From NCBI RefSeq assembly GCF_034424525.1, contig NZ_CP139979.1, positions 2,629,001 through 2,693,000 of the forward strand: DNA of 64,000 bases, read 5' to 3'. The stretch's first letter is position 1. Every line of letters starts with the position of its first letter. The translations under genes were made by a program, and so were the position numbers. The notes beneath the pieces are model-generated. The model was not told where the DNA came from and ran no database searches. It saw nothing but the letters and a program-made list of their open reading frames with translations. This stretch comes from Sphingobium yanoikuyae (GTDB lineage: Bacteria > Pseudomonadota > Alphaproteobacteria > Sphingomonadales > Sphingomonadaceae). Below are positions 44,374 to 55,409 of this stretch, piece after piece.

Positions 44374-44928
44374 TCAATTGGCTGCGGACAGCGCCCTGTT
44401 GACCGCGCCGATGCGCCGACGGACCACGGCGGTCAGTTCCTCGATCGTCGACACCTGTTCCACGCCATAGCGGGCGGCAGTGATGTCGACATTGCCCTTG
44501 CGCCAGAAGCCGTCGGGACACAGCACGATCAGCTTTCCGCCGCGCGCATGCAGGCCCATTTCCAGCAGGCTGACCGGGCTCTGCGTGCCCGGTGCCAGAT
44601 AGAGGATGATGATGTCGGCGCTGTCCAGTGCGGCCAGTTCCCATTCCACCTGCTGGCGAAAATGGGGATCGCTCGCTTCGGGCTTCCAGGCCGGGTTCCA
44701 GTCCGCCCGGCGCGGGTTCAGGATCGTCACCTTCTCGTCGGCCAGCGCCGCGATCATGTCGCGCTGCCAGTCGGTCGCCTTACCCATGTCGATGCTGCCG
44801 CCCAGGAACAGGCGCGCGCGATCATGCGCGGCCGGCAAAGGCGCGGGCGAGGTGATGGTCACCGCCTCACCCGCCCGCGCCGTCATCGGCAGGGCGAGCA
44901 GACAGGATGCAAGGATCAGGCGCAGCAT
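44374..44928 (-). CDS. Exported nucleoside 2-deoxyribosyltransferase-like protein
   Basis: A 184-residue protein. A signal peptide (MLRLILASCLLALPMTARA) precedes a domain with ARLFLGGSIDMGKATDWQ, VTILNPRRADWNPAWKPE, QVEWELAALDSADIIILYLAPGTQSPVSLLEMGL. This order matches the nucleoside 2-deoxyribosyltransferase-like superfamily (PF15891 type), in which the Glu of LLEMGL-type segments is catalytic. Known members act in the cytoplasm, so export is unexpected. I chose ATG 44928, where the signal peptide begins; a GTG at 44946 adds six residues. Neighbour genes give no clue. Confidence 0.75.
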   Translation of the reverse strand: MLRLILASCLLALPMTARAGEAVTITSPAPLPAAHDRARLFLGGSIDMGKATDWQRDMIAALADEKVTILNPRRADWNPAWKPEASDPHFRQQVEWELAALDSADIIILYLAPGTQSPVSLLEMGLHARGGKLIVLCPDGFWRKGNVDITAARYGVEQVSTIEELTAVVRRRIGAVNRALSAAN

Positions 44929-44969
44929 AGGGACGTCAAGGCGCACCGGCGGCGCGCCTTCCCATCGCG

Positions 44970-47624
44970 TCAGGCCGGAACGCTGGCGAGCGCGGCCTTG
45001 ACCGCGTCGATCGCGGCCTGCGCCTTGTCGCCATCGGGGCCGCCGCCCTGGGCCATGTCGGCACGGCCGCCGCCGCCCTTGCCGCCCAGCGCCTCGACGC
45101 CCGCACGGACCAGATCGACCGCGCTAAAGCTGCCGGTCAGGTCGTCGGTCACGCCCACCGCAATGGTCGCGCGGCCATCGACCACGGCCAGCACCGCCGA
45201 CACGCCGCTGCCGAGCGTCTTCTTGTTGCCGTCGACAATGCCGCGCAGTTCCTTGGGGTCGAGGCCGTCGATCACCTGGCCCAAAAAGTCGACGCTGCCG
45301 ACCTTCTCGGGACCGGCCGGCTTGGCCGAACCGCCACCGCCCAGCGCGAGCGCCTTCCTGGCCTCTGCCAGTTCCCGCTCCAGCTTGCGGCTCTGCTCGA
45401 CCAGCGCGGCGATGCGCGCGGGCACCTCTTCCGGCGTGGTCTTGAGCGCCGCCGCGGTCTGGCGCAGCTTCTCGTCGCGCTCGACCAGCCACAGGCGCGC
45501 CGCCTCACCGGTCAGCGCCTCGATCCGGCGCACGCCCGAGGATACGGCGCTTTCCGACACGATCTTGAACAGCGCGATGTCGCCGAGCGCGCGGACATGG
45601 GTGCCGCCGCACAGTTCGACCGAATAGCTATGGTCGTCGCCCTTACCCATCGAGAGGACGCGAACCTCGTCGCCATATTTCTCGCCGAACAGCGCCATCG
45701 CGCCGGCGGCAATCGCGTCGTCCGGGGTCATCAGCCGGGTCATGACCTCGTCATTATGACGGATCTGCGCGTTCACATCGGCCTCGACCTTGGCGATCTG
45801 CGCCTGGGTCAGCGCCTCGGGATGCGAGAAGTCGAAGCGCAGGCGGTCGGCCGCGACCATGCTGCCCTTCTGGGTGACATGGCCGCCCAGTTCCTTGCGC
45901 AGCGCGGCATGGAGCAGATGGGTGGCGCTGTGATTGGCACGAATGCGATCGCGGCGCTCGACATCCACCGTCAGGTTGACGGTGTCGCCAACCTTGACGC
46001 TGCCCGCGCTGATCACCGCCTGATGCGCATGCAGGCGGCCGAGCGGCTTGGACGTGTCGGCCACCTCGGCCACCAAGCCGCCCAGCGTGGTGATCGTGCC
46101 AGCATCGCCATTCTGACCGCCGCTCTCGCCATAGAAGGGCGTCTGGTTGGTGATGATCGTCACCTTGTCGCCGGCCGACGCCGCATCGACCCGCGCGCCA
46201 TCCTTGAGGAGGGCCAGCACTTCGCCCTCGCCCTTGGTCGAGGCATAGCCGATGAACTCGGTGCTGCCGAGCGTTTCGGCGATGTCGTACCAGATCTCGT
46301 CCGACGCCTTCTCGCCCGATCCCTTCCAGGCGGCGCGCGCGGCGGCCTTCTGCTCGGCCATGGCGGCGTCGAAGCCGGCGCGATCGACCGACAGTCCCTG
46401 GGTGCGCAGCGCATCCTCGGTCAGGTCATAGGGGAAGCCATAGGTGTCATAGAGCTTGAACGCAGTCTCGCCCGGCAGGGTCGCGCCCTCGGCCAGATCG
46501 GCGGTCGCCTCGTCCAGCAGCTTGAGGCCGTTTTCCAGCGTCTTGCGGAAGCGGGTTTCCTCGCGCAGCAGGGTTTCCTCGATCAGCGGCTGGGCGCGGA
46601 CCAGTTCGGGATAGGCGCCGCCCATTTCCGACACCAGGCTCGACACCAGGCGATACATCAGCGGATCCTTGGCACCGATGATGTGCGCGTGGCGCATGGC
46701 ACGGCGCATGATCCGGCGCAGCACATAGCCACGGCCTTCATTCGCCGGCAGCACGCCATCGGCGATCAGGAAGCTGGTCGAGCGCAGATGGTCGGCGATG
46801 ACGCGGTGGCTGGCCTGGAATTCGCCGTCGGTCGCGGTGCGGGTCAGCGCCCCGCTCTCTGCGATCAGCGCCTTGAACGTGTCGATGTCATAATTGTTGT
46901 GGACGCCCTGCATCACCGCGGCGATGCGCTCCAGCCCCATGCCGGTGTCGATCGAGGGCTTGGGCAGTTCCGAAACAATCTCGTTGGCTTCCTGCTCATA
47001 TTGCATGAAGACGAGATTCCAGATCTCGACGAAGCGATCGCCATCCTCTTCCGGCGATCCGGGAGGGCCACCCCAGATATGGTCGCCATGGTCGTAGAAG
47101 ATTTCCGAGCAGGGACCGCACGGGCCGCTGTCGCCCATCGCCCAGAAATTATCCTTGGTCGGGATGCGGATGATCTTGTGATCGGGCAGGCCCGCGATCT
47201 TCTTCCACAGGTCGAACGCCTCGTCGTCCGTGTGATAGACGGTCGTGGTCAGCTTTTCCGCAGGCAGGCCCCATTCCTTGGTCAGCAGGCTCCAGGCATG
47301 ATGGATCGCCTGTTCCTTGAAATAGTCGCCGAAGCTGAAATTGCCCAGCATTTCAAAGAAGGTGTGGTGGCGCGCGGTATAGCCGACATTGTCCAGATCG
47401 TTGTGCTTGCCGCCGGCGCGAACCGACTTCTGGCTCGACGTCGCGGTCTTGTAGGGGCGCGTTTCCAGACCGGTGAAGACATTCTTGAACGGCACCATGC
47501 CGGCGTTCACGAACATCAGCGTCGGGTCGTTGTGCGGCACCAGCGGCGCGGACGGAACGATGGTGTGGCCATTGGCCCCGAAATAATCGAGGAAGCTGCG
47601 GCGAATGTCGTTGGTCGAGGTCAT
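44970..47624 (-). CDS. alaS: Alanyl-tRNA synthetase
   Basis: Charges tRNA-Ala. 884 residues, normal length. The class II core has [36 protein letters not shown] in part and [14 protein letters not shown]. The editing domain has [12 protein letters not shown] and the zinc-binding CGGTHV. The C-terminal DHHA1-type region ([13 protein letters not shown]) closes the protein. The catalytic motifs are intact. Three tRNA-Ala(GGC) genes occur earlier in the window. Confidence 0.98.
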   Translation of the reverse strand: MTSTNDIRRSFLDYFGANGHTIVPSAPLVPHNDPTLMFVNAGMVPFKNVFTGLETRPYKTATSSQKSVRAGGKHNDLDNVGYTARHHTFFEMLGNFSFGDYFKEQAIHHAWSLLTKEWGLPAEKLTTTVYHTDDEAFDLWKKIAGLPDHKIIRIPTKDNFWAMGDSGPCGPCSEIFYDHGDHIWGGPPGSPEEDGDRFVEIWNLVFMQYEQEANEIVSELPKPSIDTGMGLERIAAVMQGVHNNYDIDTFKALIAESGALTRTATDGEFQASHRVIADHLRSTSFLIADGVLPANEGRGYVLRRIMRRAMRHAHIIGAKDPLMYRLVSSLVSEMGGAYPELVRAQPLIEETLLREETRFRKTLENGLKLLDEATADLAEGATLPGETAFKLYDTYGFPYDLTEDALRTQGLSVDRAGFDAAMAEQKAAARAAWKGSGEKASDEIWYDIAETLGSTEFIGYASTKGEGEVLALLKDGARVDAASAGDKVTIITNQTPFYGESGGQNGDAGTITTLGGLVAEVADTSKPLGRLHAHQAVISAGSVKVGDTVNLTVDVERRDRIRANHSATHLLHAALRKELGGHVTQKGSMVAADRLRFDFSHPEALTQAQIAKVEADVNAQIRHNDEVMTRLMTPDDAIAAGAMALFGEKYGDEVRVLSMGKGDDHSYSVELCGGTHVRALGDIALFKIVSESAVSSGVRRIEALTGEAARLWLVERDEKLRQTAAALKTTPEEVPARIAALVEQSRKLERELAEARKALALGGGGSAKPAGPEKVGSVDFLGQVIDGLDPKELRGIVDGNKKTLGSGVSAVLAVVDGRATIAVGVTDDLTGSFSAVDLVRAGVEALGGKGGGGRADMAQGGGPDGDKAQAAIDAVKAALASVPA

Positions 47625-47692
47625 GCGCGCGATTTAGTGGGAAGCGGCCCGCCGCACAAGCGGGGGATTTGGTCGCGATGTCACAACCCTGT

Positions 47693-47977
47693 TCAGATCA
47701 ATTGCAGCGTGACCTCCACGCCATAGTCACGCCGGGCATCGGCGAACACAGTTGTTACCCGCGCCATGAAGTCTGCCATCTCGGCCGACAGGTTGTCGAT
47801 ATTTGCTATCGTCACAGTGAAGGGCGGCTCAACGGCGTTAATGTCGCCCAACAAACTGTCATATAGGGCATCCAGATTAAGACCATGCCATTCGGGCGCG
47901 CCCAGTCGCGGCAACAGCGCGAGATAAAAGTCCAATGGCTTTGCCCAGCCGGAAGCATCAAGTTCAATCAGCTGCAT
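47693..47977 (-). CDS. Barstar-like protein
   Basis: A 94-residue protein fitting the barstar fold (PF01337): a first strand MQLIELDAS, then LDFYLALLPRLGAPEWHGLNLDALYDSLLG, whose GLNLDALYDSL matches the GENLDALWDCL of barstar and carries the Asp used to block barnase, and a final EVTLQL strand. No barnase-like RNase lies next to it. It is 10 bp after the M24 peptidase gene and on the same strand, so probably co-transcribed. Barstar inhibits a cytoplasmic RNase; its partner here is unknown. Confidence 0.85.
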   Translation of the reverse strand: MQLIELDASGWAKPLDFYLALLPRLGAPEWHGLNLDALYDSLLGDINAVEPPFTVTIANIDNLSAEMADFMARVTTVFADARRDYGVEVTLQLI

Positions 47978-47987
47978 GGCCCGTCGC

Positions 47988-49247
47988 TTACCCCATCGGT
48001 TCCTCGATCGACATCGGCGGCCTGGAGAACCATTGCGGCCCCTGCGCGGTCATGTGGAAGCAATCCTCCATGCGCACGCCCATCGTGCCGGGCAGGTAGA
48101 GGCCCGGTTCGTTGGAGAAGCACATGCCGACGTCCAGCTTCGTCGTCTCGCCATGGACGAGGTTGACCGGCTCATGCCCCTCCATGCCGATGCCATGGCC
48201 GGTGCGGTGGGACAGGCCGGGCAGCTTGTAGCCGGGGCCGTAGCCCAGTTTCTCATAATAAGCGCGAACCGCGTCATCGACGGTGCCGGCCGCCACGCCC
48301 AGCTTCGCCGCACGGATCGCGACCTGCTGGCCCTGCGCCACCTCGTCCCACAGCTTGCGCTGCTGCGCCGTGGGCGCGGCGCCATAGACGAAGGTGCGGC
48401 TGATGTCGGACTGATAATCCTCGACGGTGCAGCCGCAATCCATCAGCACCACCTCGCCCGCGCGCACCGACTGCGGCTTGCCCGAGCCATGCGGATAGGC
48501 GGCCGCTTCGCCGAGCAGGATCAGGTTGAACTCGCCCTTGCCGCCCAGCGCGCTGGTCGCCGCGCTCATCAGCGCGCCGATATCGGCCGGGGTCATGCCC
48601 GCCTTCACCTGCGGATGGGTCCAGCGATAGGCGCCCATGGTGACATCCGCCGCCTTCTGCATCAGCGCGATCTCGGCCGCCGTCTTGCGCATGCGGATGG
48701 CGCGGGTCACCGGGTCTTTCGCCAGGGTCGCGGCGGGCAGCGCGGCCTTCAGCCCATCGACCGCGAAATAGCGGACCGTCTCCTCGATGCCGATCCGCCC
48801 CTTGTCGAGGCCCTGCGCCTTCAGATAATCGGCGATCGGCGCATAGGGGCTTTCATGCTCCTGCCAGACGCGAACCTCGGCCGGAATGGCGAGCGATTCG
48901 TCGATCGAGGGCTTCTCGAAAAAGGGACAGACGACCAGAGGCGTGCCGCTGGCCGGAATGACCAGCGCGGTCAGCCGCTCGGAACGCCACCAGCGGATGC
49001 CGCTATAATAGATGAGGCTCGCGCCCGGCTCGACCAGCAGCGCGTCGATGCCCTGCGCCTGCATCATCTTCTGCGCCCGCGCCAGCCGGTCGGCGCGCTC
49101 GGCCTTGCCGATCGGGGTGACGTCGCGGGTGATCGACTGAAGCGCCTCGACCGCCTTTTCCTGCGCGAACAGGCGCGGGCTGACCAGCGCGGTGGCAACC
49201 CCGGCAGCGGCATAGCGAAGCAAGGTGCGGCGATCAGGCGTAAGCAT
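47988..49247 (-). CDS. M24-family Xaa-Pro-type peptidase, Tat-type signal
   Basis: A 419-residue metallopeptidase (pita-bread fold). The metal ligands are visible: Asp in VLMDCGC, Asp in YQSDISRTF, His in LSHRTGHGIGMEGHE, Glu in FSNEPGLY, and Glu in RMEDCF. The N-terminal creatinase-like domain precedes it. The start MLTPDRRTLLRYAAAGVATALV has a twin-arginine-like DRRTLL, so Tat export is likely. It probably cleaves Xaa-Pro dipeptides. It overlaps the 3' end of the GST gene by 14 bases and is followed by the barstar-like gene. Confidence 0.9.
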   Translation of the reverse strand: MLTPDRRTLLRYAAAGVATALVSPRLFAQEKAVEALQSITRDVTPIGKAERADRLARAQKMMQAQGIDALLVEPGASLIYYSGIRWWRSERLTALVIPASGTPLVVCPFFEKPSIDESLAIPAEVRVWQEHESPYAPIADYLKAQGLDKGRIGIEETVRYFAVDGLKAALPAATLAKDPVTRAIRMRKTAAEIALMQKAADVTMGAYRWTHPQVKAGMTPADIGALMSAATSALGGKGEFNLILLGEAAAYPHGSGKPQSVRAGEVVLMDCGCTVEDYQSDISRTFVYGAAPTAQQRKLWDEVAQGQQVAIRAAKLGVAAGTVDDAVRAYYEKLGYGPGYKLPGLSHRTGHGIGMEGHEPVNLVHGETTKLDVGMCFSNEPGLYLPGTMGVRMEDCFHMTAQGPQWFSRPPMSIEEPMG

Positions 49248-49860
49248 AATGTCCCCCGGTGCGCAGCGCGGCCTGATAGGCGGGCCGCGCCTGTATTCTC
49301 TCCAGCCACCCGATCAGATGCGGACGCGATTCGTCAAGCCCGCCGCGCGCCCGCGACGCCTCGATCGGAAAGCTCATCATCATGTCGGCAGCGGAAAAGT
49401 CCGGTCCGGCGAAATAGGGCCGGCTTGCCAGTTCGCTTTCCAGCCAGTCGAGATGATCGTCCAGCATCCCCTGAACCGTCGGCCGTGCCGGTCGGCCAAG
49501 CAGGCCCAGCTTGCCGACCACCAGCAGGGCCATCAGCGGCGGCATCATCGATCCTTCGGCATAATGGAGAAACTGGCGCCAGCGGATCGCGCCCTCTGCA
49601 TCGGCCGGCGCGCCGAAGCGACCACCGGCCCGCGCGACCAGATATTCCATGATCGCCCCGGTCTCGATCAGCCGATGGCCATCCACCTCCACCACCGGCG
49701 ACCGGCCGAGCGGATGGATGGCGCGCAGAGCGGCGGGTGCCCGCATCGTCTTGCGGTCCCGCTCATAGCGGCGCACGTCATAAGCCTCGCCCAGTTCCTC
49801 CAGCAGCCACAGGATGCGCTGCGAACGACTATTGTTCAGATGATGGACGATGATGGTCAT
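49234..49860 (-). CDS. Glutathione S-transferase family protein
   Basis: A 208-residue cytoplasmic GST. The N-terminal thioredoxin-like domain has VHHLNNSRSQRILWLLEELG (Ser/Asn in the active-site region), then PLGRSPVVEVDGHRLIETGAIMEYL with the cis-Pro and the glutathione-binding ETGAI. The C-terminal helical domain includes FSAADMMMSFPIE. The substrate is unknown. It overlaps the M24 gene by 14 bases. Confidence 0.92.
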   Translation of the reverse strand: MTIIVHHLNNSRSQRILWLLEELGEAYDVRRYERDRKTMRAPAALRAIHPLGRSPVVEVDGHRLIETGAIMEYLVARAGGRFGAPADAEGAIRWRQFLHYAEGSMMPPLMALLVVGKLGLLGRPARPTVQGMLDDHLDWLESELASRPYFAGPDFSAADMMMSFPIEASRARGGLDESRPHLIGWLERIQARPAYQAALRTGGHYAYA

Positions 49861-49925
49861 GGCGCCTCTCCCCTGCTGCGACCCGATCAGGGCTAACGCA
49901 GCATGGGAAAGAGTGACAGCGAAGT

Positions 49926-52040
49926 TTACGCTATCTCGAGGACTTCCTCCGCCTTGGCGCGGGCGCGATAGGCGTGCAGCAACGGCTCGGTATAGCCATT
50001 GGGCTGCGCGACACCCTCGAACACCAGGGCGCGCGCAGCCTGGAAGGCCAGGCTCTCGCCCTCCCGCCCGCTCATCGGCTGATAGAGCGGATCGGCTTCA
50101 TTCTGCGCATCGACCTTGGCCGCCATGCGGGTCAGCGCAGCATCAACCTGTTCCGCGGTGCAGACGCCGTGCAGCAGCCAGTTGGCCATATGCTGCGAGG
50201 AAATGCGCAAGGTCGCGCGATCCTCCATCAGGCCGACATCATGGATATCGGGAACCTTGGAACAGCCGACACCCTGGTCGATCCAGCGGACGACATAGCC
50301 CAATATGCCCTGCGCATTATTGTCCAGTTCCTGCGCGATCTCTTCGTCGGAGAAATTGCGGCCGACCGCGACGGGAATGGTCAGCAACTTGTCGAGCGAC
50401 GCAATGCCCTCGGCCTTGCGTTCTTCCTGACGGGCAAAGACGTCGACGCGGTGATAATGGGTCGCGTGCAGCGTCGCCGCCGTCGGGGACGGAACCCAGG
50501 CGGTGTTGGCGCCACTCTTGGGATGGCCGATCTTCTGCTCCAGCATGTCCGCCATGCGATCGGGCGCCGCCCACATGCCCTTGCCGATCTGCGCCCGACC
50601 CGACAGGCCGCAGGCAAGGCCGATCTGGACATTGCGATCCTCATAGGCCGTGATCCAGTCGCTCGCCTTCATCTCGCCCTTGCGGATCATCGGCCCGGCC
50701 TGCATCGACGTGTGCATCTCGTCCCCGGTGCGGTCGAGGAAGCCGGTATTGATGAAGACGATCCGGTCGCGGACGGCGTGGATGCAGGCCGCCAGATTGG
50801 CCGATGTGCGCCGCTCCTCGTCCATGACGCCAACCTTGATTGTGTGGCGCGCCATGCCCAGCATATCCTCGATCGCGTCGAACAGGCGGTTGGTGAAGGC
50901 GGCTTCCTGTGGCCCGTGCATCTTGGGCTTGACGATATAGACGCTACCCGCGCGGCTGTTGCCATCCGCCTTGGCCAGATCATGCAGCGCGATCAGGCTG
51001 GTGACGATGCCGTCGATGATCCCCTCGGGCGCGTCCTGCCCATCGGGCAGCGCAATCGCCGGATTGGTCATCAGATGGCCGACATTGCGGACGAACAACA
51101 GGCTGCGGCCCGGCAACGTGAAGCTGCTGCCATCGGGCGCAGCATAAGCGCGATCGGGATTGAGCGCGCGGGTCATCTGCCGCCCGCCCTTCTCGAACGT
51201 CTCGGTCAGGTCGCCCTGCATCAGCCCCAGCCAGTTGGCATAGGCGGTAACCTTGTCCGCCGCATCGACCGCCGCGACCGAATCCTCCAGGTCGCAGATG
51301 GTGGTCAGCGCGGATTCCAGGATGACGTCGGATATGCCGGCGGGATCGGTCGCGCCGATCGGATGCGCGGAATCGAAGACGACCTCGATATGCAGGCCAT
51401 GATGACGGAACAGCCTGCCCTTCTCGCTGGTGCCGACAAACTGCGCCGGATCGGCCAGGACGATTTCTCCGCCCGCCAGATCGGCCCAGCGTCCCGTCGC
51501 CAGCGGAACCGCATCGTCCAGAAACGCCTTGGCCCAGGCGATGACCTGCGCCCCGCGCGCCGCATCATAGCCCTTGCCCGAAGCCGCGCCCGCTATGGCA
51601 TCCGTGCCATAGAGCGCGTCATACAGGCTGCCCCAGCGCGCATTGGCGGCGTTCAGCAGGAAACGGGCGTTGAGGATCGGGACGACCAGCTGCGGCCCGG
51701 CCGTGCGGGCGACTTCAGCGTCGACATTCTCGCTGCCGATCGCGAACGGCGCGGGTTCCTCGACCAGATAGCCGATCTCGCGCAGGAAGGCCTGATAGGC
51801 GGCGGCGTTGTGCACCTGTCCCCGGCGCACCTGATGCCAGGCATCGATCTGCGTTTGCAGGTCATCGCGCGTGCGCAGCAGCGCCGCATTGTCGGGGGTG
51901 AAGCGCGCCAATATGTCGGCAGTGCCCGCCCAGAAGGCGTCGGCATCAATGCCCGTGCCCGGCAGCGCGCGCTGCTCGATGAAGTCGGCCAGCGTTGCGG
52001 CAACCTTCAGGCCGGCGCGGTCCGTCATACGGTCGGTCAT
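49926..52040 (-). CDS. glcB: Malate synthase G
   Basis: Condenses glyoxylate with acetyl-CoA to malate in the glyoxylate pathway. A 704-residue monomer, the usual length for the G isoform. Seen are [26 protein letters not shown] near the N-terminus, the glyoxylate-site [15 protein letters not shown] region (Glu, Asp), and [33 protein letters not shown] chose ATG 52040, with AAGGAG eight bases upstream; a GTG at 52049 is in frame. It is divergent from a LysR regulator and near a malic enzyme. Confidence 0.97.
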   Translation of the reverse strand: MTDRMTDRAGLKVAATLADFIEQRALPGTGIDADAFWAGTADILARFTPDNAALLRTRDDLQTQIDAWHQVRRGQVHNAAAYQAFLREIGYLVEEPAPFAIGSENVDAEVARTAGPQLVVPILNARFLLNAANARWGSLYDALYGTDAIAGAASGKGYDAARGAQVIAWAKAFLDDAVPLATGRWADLAGGEIVLADPAQFVGTSEKGRLFRHHGLHIEVVFDSAHPIGATDPAGISDVILESALTTICDLEDSVAAVDAADKVTAYANWLGLMQGDLTETFEKGGRQMTRALNPDRAYAAPDGSSFTLPGRSLLFVRNVGHLMTNPAIALPDGQDAPEGIIDGIVTSLIALHDLAKADGNSRAGSVYIVKPKMHGPQEAAFTNRLFDAIEDMLGMARHTIKVGVMDEERRTSANLAACIHAVRDRIVFINTGFLDRTGDEMHTSMQAGPMIRKGEMKASDWITAYEDRNVQIGLACGLSGRAQIGKGMWAAPDRMADMLEQKIGHPKSGANTAWVPSPTAATLHATHYHRVDVFARQEERKAEGIASLDKLLTIPVAVGRNFSDEEIAQELDNNAQGILGYVVRWIDQGVGCSKVPDIHDVGLMEDRATLRISSQHMANWLLHGVCTAEQVDAALTRMAAKVDAQNEADPLYQPMSGREGESLAFQAARALVFEGVAQPNGYTEPLLHAYRARAKAEEVLEIA

Positions 52041-52098
52041 GCAATCCACTCCTTGCTATGCCGTCCTTTTACGCCTTTCCAATTATGCCGTGTAGGCG

Positions 52099-52113
52099 CT
52101 ATTATTCGAATAG
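52099..52113. promoter_or_regulatory. LysR-type palindrome between glcB and its divergent regulator
   Basis: CTATT-ATTCG-AATAG (T-N11-A type) in the 96-bp gap between glcB and the LysR gene. The position fits a LysR binding site controlling both; the assignment is inference. Confidence 0.5.
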
Positions 52114-52136
52114 AGACTTTCCTGTGGTGAACGAAT

Positions 52137-53054
52137 ATGATGGACCCGGACCATGAATTGTTCGTGAGCATCGTCGATGAAGGCGGGCTGGCGGCCGCTG
52201 GACGGCGGCTCCACATATCGCCGGCGATGATGTCCAAGCGGCTGGCCCGGCTGGAGGACAGGCTGGGCGCCCGGCTGATCCACCGCACCACCCGCCGGCT
52301 CGCGCTGACCCCGGCGGGCGAGCGGCTCCATGGCGACCTGCGCGCGATCCTCGCCTCCCTCGACGAAGCCGAACGTCGCGTGTCGGGCGTGTCGGCGATT
52401 GCGTCCGGCCCCCTGCGAATCACCGCTCCGACATCCTTTGGCCGCATGCATCTCGCGCCCTATCTCCAGCCTTTCCTGGACGACCATCCCCGTATCGAGC
52501 TGCGGCTCGACCTGTCGGACGACTATGTCGATCTGATCGAAAGCCGGGCGGACCTGGCCATCCGTATCGCCGCCGATCCGGGTGCCGGCCTCACCGCCCG
52601 GCGGCTGGCGCCCAATCGCCGCATCCTGTGCGCCGCGCCCGCCTATCTTGAGCGCTTCGGCACGCCGCGCCGCATCGCCGACCTCAAGCAGCACCGCCTG
52701 CTCGCCGCCGACGGCCAGCTACCCTGGCGCCTGATCGGTCCCAAGGGGCCGGTCGCGATCGATGGCCACAGCCATATCCGCACCAACAGCAGCGAAGTCG
52801 TGCGCGAACTGGCGCTGTCGGGCAGCGGCATCGCGCTGCGTTCGCTGTGGGACATCAGCGACGCGCTGGCGCAGGGCGACGTGCGCCAGATCCTGCCCGA
52901 TCATGAAGGGTCGAGCGACGTCGCCCTCTATGCCGTGCAACTGCCACAGGCCAATCCGCCGCTGGCCATCACCGCCTTCGTCGACTTTCTTGCTGCGCAA
53001 TATGCCCTTGCGCCGCCGTGGGAGTCGCGGACGGACCGCACTGGCTTGCCCTAG
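52137..53054 (+). CDS. LysR-family regulator divergent from glcB
   Basis: A 305-residue regulator, full length. The N-terminal winged helix has ELFVSIVDEGGLAAAGRRL and ISPAMMSKRLARLEDRLGARL. The ligand domain starts GPLRITAPTSFGRMHLAPYL and reads SDDYVDLIESRADLAIRI, similar to the CrgA/AaeR-type subgroup. Its ligand may be a C2/C4 acid, inferred only from the neighbouring malate synthase and malic enzyme. It ends 27 bp before the malic enzyme gene. Confidence 0.93.
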   Translation: MMDPDHELFVSIVDEGGLAAAGRRLHISPAMMSKRLARLEDRLGARLIHRTTRRLALTPAGERLHGDLRAILASLDEAERRVSGVSAIASGPLRITAPTSFGRMHLAPYLQPFLDDHPRIELRLDLSDDYVDLIESRADLAIRIAADPGAGLTARRLAPNRRILCAAPAYLERFGTPRRIADLKQHRLLAADGQLPWRLIGPKGPVAIDGHSHIRTNSSEVVRELALSGSGIALRSLWDISDALAQGDVRQILPDHEGSSDVALYAVQLPQANPPLAITAFVDFLAAQYALAPPWESRTDRTGLP

Positions 53055-53081
53055 CGGAACACAGTCTCTAAGGCGCATCGC

Positions 53082-55349
53082 ATGGACGATAACACCCGCC
53101 GCGCCGCCCTAGACTATCACCGCCTTCCCCAGCCCGGTAAGCTCGCGATCGAGCCGACCAAGCGCATGGTGAACCAGCGCGATCTGGCGCTGGCCTATTC
53201 GCCGGGGGTGGCCGCTCCTTGCGAGGAGATCGCTGCCGATCCCGCCAAGGCGCTGGACTATACCGCGCGCGGCAATCTGGTCGCGGTCATCTCCAACGGC
53301 ACCGCCGTCCTCGGCCTCGGCGCGATCGGCGCGCTGGCGTCGAAGCCGGTGATGGAAGGCAAGGCCGTCCTCTTCAAGAAGTTCGCCGACATCGACGTGT
53401 TCGACATCGAAGTCGACACCACCGACACGGACAAGTTCGTCGAAGCCGTCGCCCTGCTGGAGCCGACCTTTGGCGGCATCAATCTGGAAGACATCAAGGC
53501 GCCCGAATGTTTCGAGATCGAACGGCGCCTGAAGGAACGGATGAACATTCCGGTCTTCCATGACGACCAGCATGGCACCGCCATCGTCGTCGCCGCCGCC
53601 GTACGCAACGCGCTGGTGCTGCAGGGCAAGACCCTGGCCGACGCCAAGCTGGTCACTTCGGGCGCCGGTGCCGCCGCGCTCGCCTGCGTCGACCTGCTCG
53701 TCTCGATGGGCCTGCCGATCGACAATGTGACGATGACCGACAAGGACGGCGTCATCCATTCGGGCCGCGAAGGCATGCTGCCCAACATGGCGCGCTATGC
53801 CCGCGACACCAACGCGCGCACCCTGCCCGACGTGCTGCCGGGCGCCAACCTGTTCCTGGGCCTTTCGGCGCCGGGCGTGCTGAAGCCGGAATGGCTGCCG
53901 CTGATGGCGCCCAATCCGCTGATCTTCGCGCTCGCCAATCCGGAGCCGGAAATCCGCCCGGAAGCCGCGCGCGAAGTGCGTCCGGACGCGATCATCGCCA
54001 CCGGCCGGTCGGACTATCCCAACCAGGTCAACAACGTCCTGTGCTTCCCCTATATCTTCCGCGGCGCGCTGGATTGCGGCGCGACCCAGATCAACGAAGC
54101 GATGAAGGTCGCCGCCGCCGACGCGATCGCCGCCCTCGCCCGCATGCCCGCGCATGACAGCGTGGCGCAGGCCTATGGCGGTCGCAAGCTGGTGTTCGGC
54201 GCCGATTACATCATCCCGACCCCGTTCGATCCGCGCCTGATCGGCGAGATTGCCGGTGCCGTGGCCAAGGCGGCGATGGACAGCGGCGTCGCCACCAAGA
54301 CGCTGGACCTGGAAGAATATAAGCGCGCCCTGTCGCACCAGAACACCCGCTCGGGTCAGCTGATGCTGCCGGTCTTCCATGCCGCGCGCGGTAGCCAGTG
54401 CCGCATCGTCTATGGCGAGGGCGAGGATGAGCGCGTGCTGCGCGCGATCCAGGATGGCCTGGACGAAGGCATCGTCAAGCCGACCATCGTGGCGCGCCGC
54501 CGCCTGCTGGAACAGAAGCTGGCCGACATGGGCCTCAGCTTCCAGCTCGACCGCGATGTCGAGGTGATCGATCCCGAGACGGATCATGACATCATGCGCG
54601 AACTGGTCGAGGCCTATCGCGCCATCGCCGCGCGCAAGGGCGTGCCGCCAGACGAAATCCTGCGCCATGTCTATCGCCGCCCGACCGTCACCGCCGCCAT
54701 GCTGCTGCGTACCGGCCGGGTCGACGCCGCGCTGGTCGGTGGCCGCTCCGAATATTGGGGCCAGGTCGAACATGTGCTGCGCATCATCGATCGCGCGCCC
54801 AACCACAGCCGCATCTATGCGCTGTCGGGCCTGATCCTGGACGCCGGCGCGCTGTTCATCACCGACACCCATATGGTGCCGGACCCGACCCCCGACCAGA
54901 TTGCGGAAATGACGCTGCTGGCGTCGACCGAGTTGCAGCATTTCGGCCTGAAGCCGCGCGTCGCGCTGCTGTCGCACTCCAATTTCGGTGCGTCGAACAG
55001 CCCCAGCGCCCGCAAGATGCGCGCCGCGCTCGATCTGGTGCGCCAGGCCGCACCGGAGCTGGCGGTCGATGGCGAAATGCACGCCGACGCCGCGCTCAGC
55101 CAGGCGCTGCGCGAACGGCTGATCCCCGACTCCCGGTTCGAGGGGCCGGCCAACCTGCTGGTGATGCCGAACCTCGACGCGGCCAATATCACGCTGACGG
55201 CGCTCGGCGCTTCGTCCAGCTCGCCCACGGTCGGGCCGATGCTGATCGGCACCGCCCAGCCGATCCATGTGCTGACGCCCGGCGTCACCGCGCGCGGCAT
55301 CCTCAACCTGACCGCCATCGCCGCCGCCGAAGTGGCGCGCGAAGGCTGA
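53082..55349 (+). CDS. maeB: NADP-dependent malic enzyme with phosphotransacetylase-like domain
   Basis: Decarboxylates malate to pyruvate. A 755-residue enzyme with an N-terminal malic domain ([37 protein letters not shown], metal-binding Glu/Asp of [11 protein letters not shown]), a nucleotide-binding domain ([15 protein letters not shown]), and a C-terminal phosphotransacetylase-like half (about 430-755, including [14 protein letters not shown] and [14 protein letters not shown]). The C-terminal part usually regulates through acetyl-CoA. It is the likely drain for malate from GlcB. Confidence 0.96.
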   Translation: MDDNTRRAALDYHRLPQPGKLAIEPTKRMVNQRDLALAYSPGVAAPCEEIAADPAKALDYTARGNLVAVISNGTAVLGLGAIGALASKPVMEGKAVLFKKFADIDVFDIEVDTTDTDKFVEAVALLEPTFGGINLEDIKAPECFEIERRLKERMNIPVFHDDQHGTAIVVAAAVRNALVLQGKTLADAKLVTSGAGAAALACVDLLVSMGLPIDNVTMTDKDGVIHSGREGMLPNMARYARDTNARTLPDVLPGANLFLGLSAPGVLKPEWLPLMAPNPLIFALANPEPEIRPEAAREVRPDAIIATGRSDYPNQVNNVLCFPYIFRGALDCGATQINEAMKVAAADAIAALARMPAHDSVAQAYGGRKLVFGADYIIPTPFDPRLIGEIAGAVAKAAMDSGVATKTLDLEEYKRALSHQNTRSGQLMLPVFHAARGSQCRIVYGEGEDERVLRAIQDGLDEGIVKPTIVARRRLLEQKLADMGLSFQLDRDVEVIDPETDHDIMRELVEAYRAIAARKGVPPDEILRHVYRRPTVTAAMLLRTGRVDAALVGGRSEYWGQVEHVLRIIDRAPNHSRIYALSGLILDAGALFITDTHMVPDPTPDQIAEMTLLASTELQHFGLKPRVALLSHSNFGASNSPSARKMRAALDLVRQAAPELAVDGEMHADAALSQALRERLIPDSRFEGPANLLVMPNLDAANITLTALGASSSSPTVGPMLIGTAQPIHVLTPGVTARGILNLTAIAAAEVAREG

Positions 55350-55409
55350 CCTTAACCTTTGCCGGTTAGGCTGTTAGCTTGACCGGCAAAGGATGAAGCG
55401 AGGAAGATC

